DNA from: Chitinophaga sp. YR573
GTDB lineage: Bacteria > Bacteroidota > Bacteroidia > Chitinophagales > Chitinophagaceae
NCBI RefSeq assembly: GCF_900110995.1
Contig: NZ_FOJF01000003.1
Coordinates: 1,116,001-1,180,000 of the forward strand
Direction: 5' to 3'
Length of the DNA stretch: 64,000 nucleotides
The notes beneath the pieces were generated by a model that saw only the letters and a program-made list of their open reading frames with translations, was not told the origin of the DNA and did not search any database. A program made the translations under genes and the position numbers. Positions 43,204 through 52,108 of the stretch are shown piece by piece; the first letter of the stretch is position 1, and every line of letters begins with the position of its first letter.

Positions 43204-44028
43204 ATGAAAACAATCATCACAATCCTTCTCATCCCATTTTTGTTTGCCTGTCAGAAAACTGCCAGCATCAAGCCTTCTTTGCAGCAACAACAACTGGCTG
43301 CAGTAGCAGCAGACACATGGGAAACTGTTTTAGATAACAGTAGTTTTGCCAATTACACTGCTTTTGAAGCTGCCTGGAATTATCTGTATCCATGGGGATC
43401 TGATCATAACGGTAGTGCGCGTATGTATGGCAGCAGTACGGATCATAATCATATTTATTTAAGCAATAGTATCCTAACAATAAAAGCTACAAAAATTACC
43501 TGGGATGAGGGCTCCAGTACATCTGATCCGCACCTGGCTATTCATTATCATTCCGGTGCTATTAATACAAAGGAGCATGTACTTGTAAACGATCAGTTTC
43601 CCAACTGGGAAGTGAAATGTGATTTCCAGGTACCTACTGTGACTGGCTCCTGGCCTGCATTCTGGTTAACAGGTGTAAACAGCTGGCCTCCTGAAAGTGA
43701 TATCATGGAATTTAAGGGCAGCGCTACTAACTGGCAGAATACTTTCAGGACTTCTTCTGATGTATCCAGTACGCTGACGACGGTATCTTCTCCCGGCAGC
43801 TGGCATACTTACCGGGCATGGATCACCAAAGTGAGTGCTACCAATGTAGATATCCATTATTATATTGATGGAGTATGGAAGGCGGTGCATAATGCCAACT
43901 TTGTGGGCAAGCCTTTGTATGTGATCATTAATATGCAGATGGAAGGTTCCAGCGGGGCTCCTGGCCCTACGGCTGATACTTATTTTAATGCCCGTAATAT
44001 TTATATCGGAAGAACAAGGACCTATTAA
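43204..44028 (+). CDS. GH16-family glycoside hydrolase lipoprotein
   Basis: A 274-residue lipoprotein (lipobox LFAC, Cys16) with a single GH16 beta-jelly-roll domain. The catalytic motif is Glu164-Ser-Asp166-Ile-Met-Glu169 in PPESDIMEFKG, nucleophile Glu164 and acid/base Glu169. SWPAFWLTG before it and GSWHTYRAWITK...YYIDG after it are family landmarks. GH16 enzymes cut beta-1,3/1,4-glucans, agarose, carrageenan or galactans; the subfamily cannot be set by eye. Monocistronic, convergent with the TetR gene. Confidence 0.93.
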   Translation: MKTIITILLIPFLFACQKTASIKPSLQQQQLAAVAADTWETVLDNSSFANYTAFEAAWNYLYPWGSDHNGSARMYGSSTDHNHIYLSNSILTIKATKITWDEGSSTSDPHLAIHYHSGAINTKEHVLVNDQFPNWEVKCDFQVPTVTGSWPAFWLTGVNSWPPESDIMEFKGSATNWQNTFRTSSDVSSTLTTVSSPGSWHTYRAWITKVSATNVDIHYYIDGVWKAVHNANFVGKPLYVIINMQMEGSSGAPGPTADTYFNARNIYIGRTRTY

Positions 44029-44050
44029 TGGTTGAGGAAACCTGTGGCTT

Positions 44051-44659
44051 TTATACTTTTATTGTTTTGTATAACCCATCCCAGAGGGGTTTCAGTTCGA
44101 TTACTATTTTGCTGCTATTGTCTTCTATAATCCTGCTGATGCCCACACCGTCACCTGTGTAGATGAATAGTTTAGCCAGCTGTATATCACTCATTTCAGA
44201 TTTAATTTCACCGTTTTCGCGGGCATGTTTTACCCTGGCCGTCCATGCTTTTATTTCTTCTTTCTGATAGACCAGGAGAGTTTCTTTGAAGCCAGGGAGA
44301 ATCTTCATCGCATCAAAAATGAGGTAGTAAAGGTTGGTTGTAAAGGGTAGCTCTTTATTACTACCACCGATCATTTTTACCGATTTTTTCCTTCTGTTTT
44401 CTGATTCTGTCAGTATTTCGGTATAGAATTGTTTTAAGGAATGGAATGGGATTTTACTGAAATCCACAGACATCATATCTCTGAAGAAGTGTTGTATTAC
44501 TTCTTCAAACACCTGTTCTTTACTGCTAAAGTAATGATAGAACGCTCCTTTAGACATGCCGGTTTCTTCCACGATCTGTTTCATGGTTACTTCCTTGAAG
44601 TTTTTCTGCAGGAAGAGCCTCAGCGATGTAACTAAAATATGTTCTTTTGATTCGTTCAT
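44051..44659 (-). CDS. TetR/AcrR-family transcriptional repressor
   Basis: A 202-residue regulator from the ATG at 44659 (MNESKEHILVTSLRLFL). An upstream ATG at 44680 is rejected because it would run through a palindrome that looks like the operator. The helix-turn-helix is at about residues 25-47 (TMKQIVEETGMSKGAFYHYFSSKEQVF). The C-terminal helical domain binds an unknown ligand. It lies between the GH16 gene and an AraC regulator and controls at least itself, judging by the palindrome; its other targets are not evident. Confidence 0.9.
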   Translation of the reverse strand: MNESKEHILVTSLRLFLQKNFKEVTMKQIVEETGMSKGAFYHYFSSKEQVFEEVIQHFFRDMMSVDFSKIPFHSLKQFYTEILTESENRRKKSVKMIGGSNKELPFTTNLYYLIFDAMKILPGFKETLLVYQKEEIKAWTARVKHARENGEIKSEMSDIQLAKLFIYTGDGVGISRIIEDNSSKIVIELKPLWDGLYKTIKV

Positions 44660-44660
44660 A

Positions 44661-44678
44661 GTACCGACCATTTGGTAC
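44661..44678. promoter_or_regulatory. Probable TetR operator
   Basis: GTACCGACCATTTGGTAC: GTACC and GGTAC are complements around an eight-base centre, directly upstream of the preferred TetR start codon at 44659. Location and symmetry fit autoregulation. Confidence 0.5.
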
Positions 44679-44816
44679 ATAAAATTAGGGATAAAAATGA
44701 AATACTGTTACATCTTTATTTATTAAATAAAAATAGATGTGTTTGAGTGTGAATTAAAGGGACAATATTTTGTTTTAAAACTATTATCAAAGAGGGGGTT
44801 TTAGGTAAAGTCGTTT

Positions 44817-44853
44817 TTAATATCGCATCTTAAAAACGACTTTGACATACTCC
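44817..44853. terminator. Terminator after the AraC gene
   Basis: AAAGTCGTTTTTAA (44817-44830) and TTAAAAACGACTTT (44840-44853) form a perfect 14-bp stem with a 9-nt loop, 17 bp downstream of the AraC-family stop codon (minus strand). Confidence 0.8.
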
Positions 44854-44870
44854 GGCCTTATGAAACAAAG

Positions 44871-45770
44871 TCAATTCAATGATTTTCGGTATTCATTGGG
44901 AGAATGTCCAACCTGCTGTTTAAAGAAACGGGTAAAATGCGAGGGATATTTAAAACCAAGCTTATAAGCAATCTCGCTTACCGATTTGCTGATATCAAGT
45001 ATCTGTTCTTTCGCGACATCAATCAGTTTTAGCTGTATGTATTCCTGCGCTGATTTCCCCGTTTCTTTTTTTACCAGGTCCCCGAAATATTTTGGAGATA
45101 GATTGAGTTGGGCTGCACAGTACGAAACGGAAGGCAATCCCAGGATTTGCAGTTTTTCAGATTGGAAGTAATTGTTCAGTAATCCCTCAAATCCAGTCAA
45201 TACATCTTTATGAATATGTTCTCTTGTGAGAAACTGCCGGTCATAAAACCGAACGGAATAATTCAGGAACATTTCGATATTACTTACGATCAAAGTCCTG
45301 CTGTGCTTATCAATAGGATGAGCTAATTCATACCGGATCTTATTAAAACATTCCAACACAATTTCTCTTTCTGCATCGGATATGTGAAGCGCTTCATTGA
45401 CGTCGTAAGAGAAAAAACTATATTCGTTAATGCATTTGCCAAGGTGCGTTCCACGGATTAAATCGGGATGAAAGAATAATCCCCATCCTGTCGGCTGTAT
45501 CATGTTTTCACTTTCTTCAAATCCAAATACCTGGCCGGGAGCGATGAAAAGAAGCGTTCCTTCTTCGTAATCATAATGATTGCGGCCATATTTTACCTCG
45601 CCACATTTCTCGTCTTTTAAAAAGATCATGTATACATCAGAAATATAACGCGCTTCTTTTACAGGCTTCGACAACGACTGATCGAGAACACTTACCAAAG
45701 GATGCAGGGTCTTCTGCCCCCGTTCGTTATTGATCTGAGTCACGCTTTCAATTCTAAGAGGATTTGCCAT
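44871..45770 (-). CDS. AraC-family transcriptional regulator
   Basis: A 299-residue regulator. Residues about 1-170 form an AraC-type cupin ligand domain (YDYEEGTLLFIAPGQVFGFEE). The last 100 residues hold two helix-turn-helix motifs, with the family signature VSEIAYKLGFKYPSHFTRFFKQQVGHSPNEYR. It is transcribed away from the aldo-keto reductase fragment and hydrolase genes across a 198-bp divergent region, so it probably controls that cluster. The ligand is unknown. Confidence 0.93.
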   Translation of the reverse strand: MANPLRIESVTQINNERGQKTLHPLVSVLDQSLSKPVKEARYISDVYMIFLKDEKCGEVKYGRNHYDYEEGTLLFIAPGQVFGFEESENMIQPTGWGLFFHPDLIRGTHLGKCINEYSFFSYDVNEALHISDAEREIVLECFNKIRYELAHPIDKHSRTLIVSNIEMFLNYSVRFYDRQFLTREHIHKDVLTGFEGLLNNYFQSEKLQILGLPSVSYCAAQLNLSPKYFGDLVKKETGKSAQEYIQLKLIDVAKEQILDISKSVSEIAYKLGFKYPSHFTRFFKQQVGHSPNEYRKSLN

Positions 45771-45840
45771 GCCTTCGGTTATTTTAAAATGAAATTAGAT
45801 TAAGTATTTCAAAAACTCTAGCAGAGTACTCCTGAACAGA

Positions 45841-45919
45841 AATAATGATAAGAGAAACAGGAATCTGTATAACAACCTGATGCAAAAGTATAAAGAACTT
45901 CGCTCCGTCCAATAATCTA
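45841..45919 (+). repeat. Diverged direct repeat upstream of the redox cluster, copy 1
   Basis: AATAATGATAAGAGAAACAG... through AAAGTATAAAGAACTTCGC... CAATAATC aligns base for base with 48730-48801 upstream of the SDR gene, with scattered substitutions. It lies in the AraC/aldo-keto reductase divergent region, so both copies may carry the AraC site or a duplicated promoter. Confidence 0.6.
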
Positions 45920-45968
45920 TCGAATCATTTGATATAGTTCTGCAAAAATCAGTAAAAATAAAAGGAAA

Positions 45969-46169
45969 ATGAAAGAATTACCATCAATAGCATTAGGTAC
46001 CTGGTCCTGGGGAACAGGTTTTGCCGGAGGCGACCAGGTTTTCGGTAATAACCTTAATGCCGGGGATTTAAAGCAGGTGTTTGATACAGCGATGAAAGCA
46101 GGGTTTAATTTATGGGATACTGCTGCGGCTTATGGCATGGGCTCATCCGAATCTATTTTAGGTGAATAA
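45969..46169 (+). pseudogene. Truncated aldo/keto reductase
   Basis: Sixty-six codons match the N-terminus of an aldo/keto reductase: SIALGTWSWGTGFAGGDQVF, then FDTAMKAGFNLWDTAAAYGMGSSESILGE, which includes the catalytic Asp (WDTAAAYG) and Tyr region. The frame then stops at TAA, where intact relatives run on to about 320 residues. The bases after it (46170-46252) do not continue the family in any frame I can see, so the rest is deleted rather than frameshifted. The hydrolase gene follows at 46253. Confidence 0.8.
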
Positions 46170-46252
46170 AAACCGTTTCAGGTATTAAAACCACACTATT
46201 GGTATAAACGAACAAGATATTGTCAATGGGCATTATAAAAAGATTTACAAAA

Positions 46253-47164
46253 ATGAAAAAAGTAACAACTTTTAAAAATAAAAATCTGAAAATGGCAGCG
46301 GAAATGCATCTGCCGCATAATTTTATCGAGACAAAAAAATATCCCGCCATTGTATGTATCCACCCTGCCGGCGGTGTTAAAGAACAGACCATCGGGATGT
46401 ATGCCTCACGACTGGCAGAATTTGGATTTGTAGTATTAACGTTTGATGCTTCATTCCAGGGAGCAAGTGAAGGTGAGCCCCGTTACCTGGAAGATCCTAC
46501 TGCCAGAGTAGAAGATGCCCGTGCCGGTGCAGATTATCTATCAACGCTTCCTTACATTGATACCGACCGCATGGGGGTATTCGGGATTTGTGCAGGTGGC
46601 GGTTATGCCATCAGCGTGGCACAAACAGAGCATCGCTTTAAAGCAGTAGCAACGGTTAGTGCTGCACCTATGGGTGAAGGATTCAGAAATTTTCTTGGAA
46701 ACGAAACACCCGCTTCTGTTTTGTTGGATATGCTAAAAAATGTAGGGCAACAGCGGACCTTGGAAGCAAATGGCGGAGAACTCCTTTACGTACACTGGGT
46801 GCCTGAAACAAAAGAAGAGATTAATGAGAATACACCCGATCTATGGAGAGAAGGTCACGACTATTATAAAACACCAAGGGGGCAGCATCCAAATTCAGTG
46901 AACAAATATTTGTTTACCGGTACAGACAGAATGATAGCCTTCTCTGCTTTTGATCAAATAAGCACACTGCTTACGCAACCTATTCTTTTAATTGCCGGAA
47001 GTAAAGCAGATACCAGGTTGTTCAGCGAACAGGCATACAGCCTCGCAAAAGGAAAAAAAGAATTATTCATTGTAGAAGGTGCAACTCACATTGCTCTTTA
47101 TGACATACCTGAATATGTAAATCAGATTGTACCAAAGCTGGTTGATTTTTTTCAGGCACTATAA
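46253..47164 (+). CDS. Alpha/beta hydrolase (dienelactone hydrolase-like, Cys nucleophile)
   Basis: A 303-residue cytoplasmic alpha/beta hydrolase, started at 46253 (MKKVTTFKNKNLKMAAEMHLP) rather than at the in-frame ATG 46220. The oxyanion strand is AIVCIHPAGGVKEQ; the nucleophile elbow GICAGGG has Cys (residue 113) instead of Ser, as in dienelactone hydrolases; the acid is in LIAGSKADTRLF and the base is His in EGATHIALYD. Relatives near DJ-1 and SDR genes are common in detoxification clusters. The gene is 25 bp upstream of the DJ-1/CMD fusion and probably in one operon with it. Confidence 0.88.
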   Translation: MKKVTTFKNKNLKMAAEMHLPHNFIETKKYPAIVCIHPAGGVKEQTIGMYASRLAEFGFVVLTFDASFQGASEGEPRYLEDPTARVEDARAGADYLSTLPYIDTDRMGVFGICAGGGYAISVAQTEHRFKAVATVSAAPMGEGFRNFLGNETPASVLLDMLKNVGQQRTLEANGGELLYVHWVPETKEEINENTPDLWREGHDYYKTPRGQHPNSVNKYLFTGTDRMIAFSAFDQISTLLTQPILLIAGSKADTRLFSEQAYSLAKGKKELFIVEGATHIALYDIPEYVNQIVPKLVDFFQAL

Positions 47165-47189
47165 TAATTACTCTAATAAATATTAAAAA

Positions 47190-48608
47190 ATGAATATAGG
47201 AAAAGGTTCAAAAAAAGTATTGTTCGTAGTAACAAGCTGCAATGTAAAAGGAGCTACAGGGATTCCAACAGGATTTAACCTGAGCGAAGTTACCCATCCG
47301 TTGGAAAAATTGGAAGCAAGCGGTGTTGTTGTTGATATTGCATCGATAAAAGGCGGAGAAGCACCTTTAGATGGTTTAGAGGATTTCAATGATCTGGTTA
47401 ATGCTAAATATTGGGCTGACGTTGACTTTCGTAAAGCTATCGAAAATACACTGAAGTTAGATGATGCAAAAGCTTCAGATTACGACGCAATATTCTTTGC
47501 GGGTGGTCACGGAACTATGTGGGATTTCGCCGATAGCCCTGCAATCTTAAAGTTAGTGCCGGAATTTTATGAGTCAGAAAAAATTGTTTCAGCAGTTTGC
47601 CACGGCCCTGCATCTTTGGTAAATGTAAAATTAAGTGATGGCTCATACCTGATCTCAGGCAAAAATGTAGCGGCCTTTACGAATGGTGAAGAGGAAGAAG
47701 TGCAATCAACCAAAGTAGTTCCATTCCTGCTTCAGGATGCTTTAATTGAACACGGCGCTATTTACAAGCACGCGCCCAACTGGAACAATAACATCGCTAT
47801 TGATGGCAGGCTGATCACGGGCCAAAATCCGCAATCTGCTGCCAGTGTAGGTGAAGCCATGGTAAAAATGCTTAAAATTAACAGTACCGGTGCAATAGCA
47901 TCAAAACCAGCATTTTCAAGTGCTGATGTAAGTAGTGTTTCTCCTGCATTAGGCAAGTATATTGCTGAAAAATTAGTTGGTGAAGTTTGGGAGCGCCCCG
48001 GGTTAACAAAGCATGACCGTTGCATAGTTACTTTATCAGGCCTGATAGCAAGAAACCAAAGCAATGCAATGCCCCATTACTTTATTAAAGCGCTGAATAA
48101 TGGTATTGCACCGGGTGAACTCTCAGAAATTATCACTCATCTTGCTTTCTATTCAGGTGTGCCTAATGCCATGTCGGCTGTGGCTGTTGCAAAGGATGTA
48201 TTTGCAAACTATGGGATATCACAAGCAGAATTACCTTCAATCGACCCACTGGTGCTTGATAAAAACGAGGCTTTACCGGGCGATGAAAACCGGGTAGCTT
48301 TTATAGAACAAAACATCGCTCCAATAGCAGAAGGTTTTGCTAAATACACCAATGAGCTATTGTATGGAAAGGTATGGCTGCGTGCGGGATTATCATCAAG
48401 AAGCAGAAGTCTTGCAACAGTAAGTGCGATGATTGCGGCCGGGGATTTACAATTTCTCGGGATGTATATGGGGCGGGCTGTTCAGCACGGCATTACCAGG
48501 CAGGAAATGGGCGAAGCACTAACTCAATTGGCATTTTATGCAGGCTGGCCAAAAATTGTTTCTGCATCATTGGTTGTAAAAGATGTATATGATGGTGCAG
48601 GAAAATAA
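47190..48608 (+). CDS. DJ-1/PfpI domain fused to two carboxymuconolactone decarboxylase-like domains
   Basis: A 472-residue fusion. Residues 1-230 are a DJ-1/PfpI (HchA-like) domain: Glu33 in GFNLSEVTHP, and nucleophile Cys137-His138 in VSAVCHGPASL; such proteins act as glyoxalase or chaperone on methylglyoxal-type aldehydes. Residues about 255-345 and 375-468 are two CMD (AhpD-fold) domains (ERPGLTKHDRCIVTLSGLIA; RAGLSSRSRSLATVSAMIAAG, each followed by LAFYSG/LAFYAG). Neither CMD copy has the CxxC redox pair of AhpD, so they resemble the decarboxylase-type branch. Normally these domains are separate proteins. It lies between the hydrolase and SDR genes. Confidence 0.88.
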   Translation: MNIGKGSKKVLFVVTSCNVKGATGIPTGFNLSEVTHPLEKLEASGVVVDIASIKGGEAPLDGLEDFNDLVNAKYWADVDFRKAIENTLKLDDAKASDYDAIFFAGGHGTMWDFADSPAILKLVPEFYESEKIVSAVCHGPASLVNVKLSDGSYLISGKNVAAFTNGEEEEVQSTKVVPFLLQDALIEHGAIYKHAPNWNNNIAIDGRLITGQNPQSAASVGEAMVKMLKINSTGAIASKPAFSSADVSSVSPALGKYIAEKLVGEVWERPGLTKHDRCIVTLSGLIARNQSNAMPHYFIKALNNGIAPGELSEIITHLAFYSGVPNAMSAVAVAKDVFANYGISQAELPSIDPLVLDKNEALPGDENRVAFIEQNIAPIAEGFAKYTNELLYGKVWLRAGLSSRSRSLATVSAMIAAGDLQFLGMYMGRAVQHGITRQEMGEALTQLAFYAGWPKIVSASLVVKDVYDGAGK

Positions 48609-48729
48609 TTTCTTCTATTAGCGTTAATCCTCATAAAGGAGCTTTGGGACTAAAATCCCGGGCTCCGTCTGCTCTTTGTATGGCGCCAGTCAAAAATGGA
48701 CATGGCATTCCATTTACGCCTTAATCGGA

Positions 48730-48801
48730 AATAATGGTAAGAAAAACAGGAACCCGAATAACAGTCTTGAACGAAAGTATAAAAAACTTTGCCTCTTCAA
48801 T
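48730..48801 (+). repeat. Diverged direct repeat upstream of the SDR gene, copy 2
   Basis: AATAATGGTAAGAAAAACAG... AAAGTATAAAAAACTTTGCC... is the counterpart of 45841-45919. The two are colinear over about 72 bp with many substitutions. It lies in the 282-bp gap before the SDR gene; the rest of the gap shows nothing clear. Confidence 0.6.
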
Positions 48802-48890
48802 ACGAGTAAATTATTTGCGGCAGATGTAAAAGGCTCATTTGATTAAAATAAACGTCTTTTTATAAACATTCAATATTAATTAAAAAACCA

Positions 48891-49613
48891 ATGAAATTAT
48901 CCAACAACAAAATTTTAATCACTGGGGGAGCTACCGGCATCGGTCTGGGATTGACTGAAAGATTTATTCAGGAAAATAACCAGGTTATTATTTGTGGAAG
49001 AAGGAAGGACGTGCTGAAAGAAGTGTCTGACAAATTCCCGGCAGTAATAACAAAGGTTTGCGATTTATCGGAAGAATCCGGACGTACAGAACTTTATCAC
49101 TGGATAGCAGAACAGCACAGTGATTTGAACGTATTGGTAAACAATGCAGGTATTCAAAACTGGATGGATATCTCAGATAAGAACTTTTATAATAAAGCAA
49201 AAAATGAAATTCAAATAAATGTTTTCGCTCCGTTACATTTGACGACTCTGTTCGTCGAACTCAAATCATTGAACACTGTCATAAATGTAACTTCCGGATT
49301 GGCATTTGTGCCGCTTACAAAAGTGCCTGTTTATTGTGCCACAAAATCTTTTTTCCACTCGTTTACCATTTCATTAAGACATTTGCTAAAATCAAAAAAT
49401 ATAGAGATCATCGAATTGATCCCACCAGCACTCAACACTGACCTGGGTGGCGAAGGGTTGCACAGTGAACACCCTTCTGTAGGTGATTTTATTAAGGCAA
49501 TATTTCAACAACTGGAAGAAGGCAAAAATGAATTGACTTTTGGATATAGCGAAATGCTATCGAAGGCAACACCAGATGAAATACAGGGTATGTTTAAAAG
49601 AATGAACCCATAA
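48891..49613 (+). CDS. Short-chain dehydrogenase/reductase (DltE-like)
   Basis: A 240-residue classical SDR. The cofactor motif is Thr11-Gly-Gly-Ala-Thr-Gly16-Ile-Gly18 and the NNAG motif follows; catalytic Tyr148 and Lys152 are in YCATK, with Ser in VTSGLAF. Arg37-Arg38 after ICG suggests NADP(H) preference. The overall pattern (KLSNNKILITGGATGIGLGL; ELIPPALNTDLGG) matches the DltE branch, whose substrates are not well known. It is preceded by a copy of the upstream region shared with the aldo-keto reductase fragment, so probably belongs to the same regulon. Confidence 0.92.
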   Translation: MKLSNNKILITGGATGIGLGLTERFIQENNQVIICGRRKDVLKEVSDKFPAVITKVCDLSEESGRTELYHWIAEQHSDLNVLVNNAGIQNWMDISDKNFYNKAKNEIQINVFAPLHLTTLFVELKSLNTVINVTSGLAFVPLTKVPVYCATKSFFHSFTISLRHLLKSKNIEIIELIPPALNTDLGGEGLHSEHPSVGDFIKAIFQQLEEGKNELTFGYSEMLSKATPDEIQGMFKRMNP

Positions 49614-49752
49614 GGAGAAACGGCTTTACGGATAGGCGTTCTATAATCCAGGTTGCTTTGCACTGCAGATGAGGTTAACGTCTACCAGTTCCAGTTTCTT
49701 TACCATGTGCTCAACGGTAGTCTTGTATTTTCCAAACTTTACCGGTATAAAT

Positions 49753-49790
49753 TACAAAAAAGCCTCCAAATCTTTCGACTTGAAGGCTTT
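49753..49790 (-). terminator. Terminator of the secreted repeat protein gene
   Basis: AAAGCCTCCAAATC (49759-49772) pairs with GACTTGAAGGCTTT (49777-49790) with two mismatches and a TTTC loop. On the minus strand six T residues follow, so it ends transcripts from the gene whose stop is at 49875. Confidence 0.7.
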
Positions 49791-49874
49791 AAAGCTTGTG
49801 GGGGAAAACCAACTTAAACCCTACTGTAATCAGTCTAAAAACGAATTACAACATGCATATAAGCTGTATTATAC

Positions 49875-51047
49875 TCATTGAACTACAGTAACATCTAAAT
49901 TAACGGTGCCCAGTACCTGGCTGCCACCAGTATTGCCGAAGGTGATTGTAACAGTATTCGCTGCACTTATATATGCATAGGCTATAGTCAGTCCGGCAGA
50001 CATTGCCGCTCTTGGATTCACCATCACATTGCCTTGTGTGGTAGCGCCTGTAATAGTAATAGTTTTGGTTAATGGTGAATTTCCGGAAACAGTAGTGCTA
50101 TTGTCAGTAATGGTAGCGCTACCTTTTATGATATTGCTAAGAATAGTGCCACTGCTACCCAGTTTGAAAGTACCGGCAACATCCAGTTTTGCGGTGGGAG
50201 TGGAGGTGAGTACCCCAAGGCTGCCATTTGCAGTTATTGCGCTGACTGCTGTGGCTGAGGAGTTGCGCCATTCCGTAAGGTTCGCAGTCTGAGAGGCAAT
50301 GGCCTGTACAGCTAAGGGCACACTTGCCATACGTTGGGCTGGTATCAGCACTCCGGTATTAGTAGAGGCAGATATAAAACTTGGGGTAGGGATACCGGAA
50401 ACCTGACGGTCGCCAGATAGTACAATGCCCCACCAGGAACCCATATGCAGGTTATGGCCGCCACCTCCCTGCCAGAAAATGTCAACCCCATCGCTGGCTA
50501 TACGAAAGTCCCCGTTGCCACTGCCGGCTGTGTTAGTGAAATATAAAGTAGATATAGCAGTACTGCCGGTGGTATGACGTATTTCTATTGAATCCTTTAC
50601 GGATAACGGAAGCGCCGGAGTGGTAAGACCAATACCTAAACGGCCACTGCTGGTAAGACGCATGTATTCTGTATTATTTGTGATAAAGGGGAGGTCGAAG
50701 GTACTGATGGTCCCCAATTTCTTTTCACTGGTTACGCTATTGCCACCGAGTACCCAGGCACCGGTGCTTACATCTGTTATTTTCTGCCAGCTGCCGCCTT
50801 TGCGTAACCGTAAGGTGCTGTCTGGCGTAAAGTAAATGATCATTCCATCTGGTGCGGTGGTTAATGGTGCCAGTGTGGTATCGCTTATCCTGGTCAGCAA
50901 TAGTCCTTGTTTTTTGCTTTCAAGTTCAAGCAGTGCTGATTTGTTGGTCGTATTGGGAGTTGTTCCCAGCTTCAGCTGTTGTGATTGAGCTACTGTGGCG
51001 CATAGCAATAGCAGGCCCACAGATAATAGGTGTAGGTGTCGTTTCAT
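49875..51047 (-). CDS. Secreted tail-fibre-like surface protein of unknown function
   Basis: A 390-residue exported protein with a Sec signal ending VAQSQ (about residue 22). It starts with the LKLGTTPNTTNKSALLELESKKQGLLLTR pattern and contains LTSSGRLGIGLTTPALPLSV and SNGSLGVLTSTPTAKLDVAG-like strings, the low-complexity beta-repeat style of phage tail-fibre-like proteins common in Bacteroidota surface layers. The C-terminus (GNTGGSQVLGTVNLDVTVVQ) is a beta-strand end, not a type IX sorting domain. It is probably structural, but the role is unknown. Monocistronic. Confidence 0.75.
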   Translation of the reverse strand: MKRHLHLLSVGLLLLCATVAQSQQLKLGTTPNTTNKSALLELESKKQGLLLTRISDTTLAPLTTAPDGMIIYFTPDSTLRLRKGGSWQKITDVSTGAWVLGGNSVTSEKKLGTISTFDLPFITNNTEYMRLTSSGRLGIGLTTPALPLSVKDSIEIRHTTGSTAISTLYFTNTAGSGNGDFRIASDGVDIFWQGGGGHNLHMGSWWGIVLSGDRQVSGIPTPSFISASTNTGVLIPAQRMASVPLAVQAIASQTANLTEWRNSSATAVSAITANGSLGVLTSTPTAKLDVAGTFKLGSSGTILSNIIKGSATITDNSTTVSGNSPLTKTITITGATTQGNVMVNPRAAMSAGLTIAYAYISAANTVTITFGNTGGSQVLGTVNLDVTVVQ

Positions 51048-51283
51048 TGTTCCTGTATTTATATATAGTGGTAAAGAATATGCTTATCTTCTATTACCTC
51101 GTTCAACTGTTTTATTAAGTGCTTCGAACATTCTGGGGCAAATGTTTACTTTTCTCTTTAGCTACCTTTAGCTCATTCACACGTTTACGACAAATTAAAA
51201 ATTATTGTGAAGTAAAGTATTTTTTTTGATAAAAAAAGACTTTTTTGCTCTAAAATAGATTTTTCATAAAACAGGTTGCCGGT

Positions 51284-52108
51284 TTATACCAGTATTTTTA
51301 ACTGCTCCTGTAACTCATTCGCTTTTACTAATAATGATTTGTCTTTGACATAACGTCCTATATCAAGTATCTTACTTAGCAGATTCTCTTTATACACGTT
51401 CTTATAATTGTAATATTCCAGTTTAAAATCCCAGGTATCAGACAGGTGCTTAAATACCTGTTTGTTATTATCAGAGAGCTCGGTATGATCTACTACCAGG
51501 TACTGTGCCGGATTGAGTTTTTGCAGGTGATGAAGGATTGCCTCATTATAGGTAATCCATACCCGTAAAAAATGTTCACTGTGCTTATTGAGTAAAAGTC
51601 TTTTCCGGAATGGCTTTTTAAAATATTCCCAGAAGAATTTAGAGAACCCTTTTTTCTTTGAATATTTATGCGCAGTTCTGCTATAGATCCTGCTGATAAG
51701 AGAGCTTACCACACTGCGGTGATCGCGTAAAATAACGAGATAACGGGCTTCGGGGAGTAGTTGTCGATAATGATCCAGGAACAGGCAGGTACGCGGTTCT
51801 TTCCATGCCCATTGTTGCTGAGTAGCATTCTTTTGTTTTACCAGTTTCCTCATTTCATGCAGTTGCCCGTCTGAGAGAGTTACCAATGGTTCATCTATCA
51901 TGCCATCTTCAGATAAATGAAAATCCTTTAAGACGTTTTTATGGTACTGATAGAAATCAAGATCTTCATAATGGCCGTCTTCATTACCTATACCGGCGCC
52001 CATGAAGTTATCTCCCACATGCATGCCGCATTTGTATAACCACTGTGTAAGCAATGAGGTGCCTGACCGGTGCATACCGGTAATCACTAAAACTTTGCTG
52101 TCTGTCAT
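51284..52108 (-). CDS. Sulfotransferase family protein
   Basis: A 274-residue PAPS-dependent sulfotransferase-like enzyme. The 5'-phosphosulfate loop is GMHRSGTSLL (residues 11-20), and the 3'-phosphate region is RYLVILRDHRSVVSSLISR (Arg-Asp and Ser residues in the expected order). Two basic stretches (KYSKKKGFSKFF, KKPFRKRLL) suggest an anionic or membrane-linked acceptor. Its ATG overlaps the stop of the cysC gene by one base (TAATG), so PAPS made by CysC is probably used here. The acceptor, perhaps a surface glycan or lipid, is not indicated. Confidence 0.88.
   Translation of the reverse strand: MTDSKVLVITGMHRSGTSLLTQWLYKCGMHVGDNFMGAGIGNEDGHYEDLDFYQYHKNVLKDFHLSEDGMIDEPLVTLSDGQLHEMRKLVKQKNATQQQWAWKEPRTCLFLDHYRQLLPEARYLVILRDHRSVVSSLISRIYSRTAHKYSKKKGFSKFFWEYFKKPFRKRLLLNKHSEHFLRVWITYNEAILHHLQKLNPAQYLVVDHTELSDNNKQVFKHLSDTWDFKLEYYNYKNVYKENLLSKILDIGRYVKDKSLLVKANELQEQLKILV

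Noticed and set aside
46170..46252. Frameshift rather than deletion in the aldo-keto reductase
   Set aside because: None of the three plus frames after the stop continues the family's sequence before the next gene, so a simple frameshift does not restore it.
49641..49751. 36-codon minus-strand open stretch (FIPVKFGKYKTTVEHMVKKL... ending SAKQPGL)
   Set aside because: It looks like the C-terminal scrap of a lost gene (good codon use, charged helix), but has no start codon and no recognisable family, so I did not list it as a pseudogene.
49669..49881. 70-codon plus-strand frame after the SDR gene
   Set aside because: It runs through the terminator hairpin at 49759-49790 and has an implausible composition.
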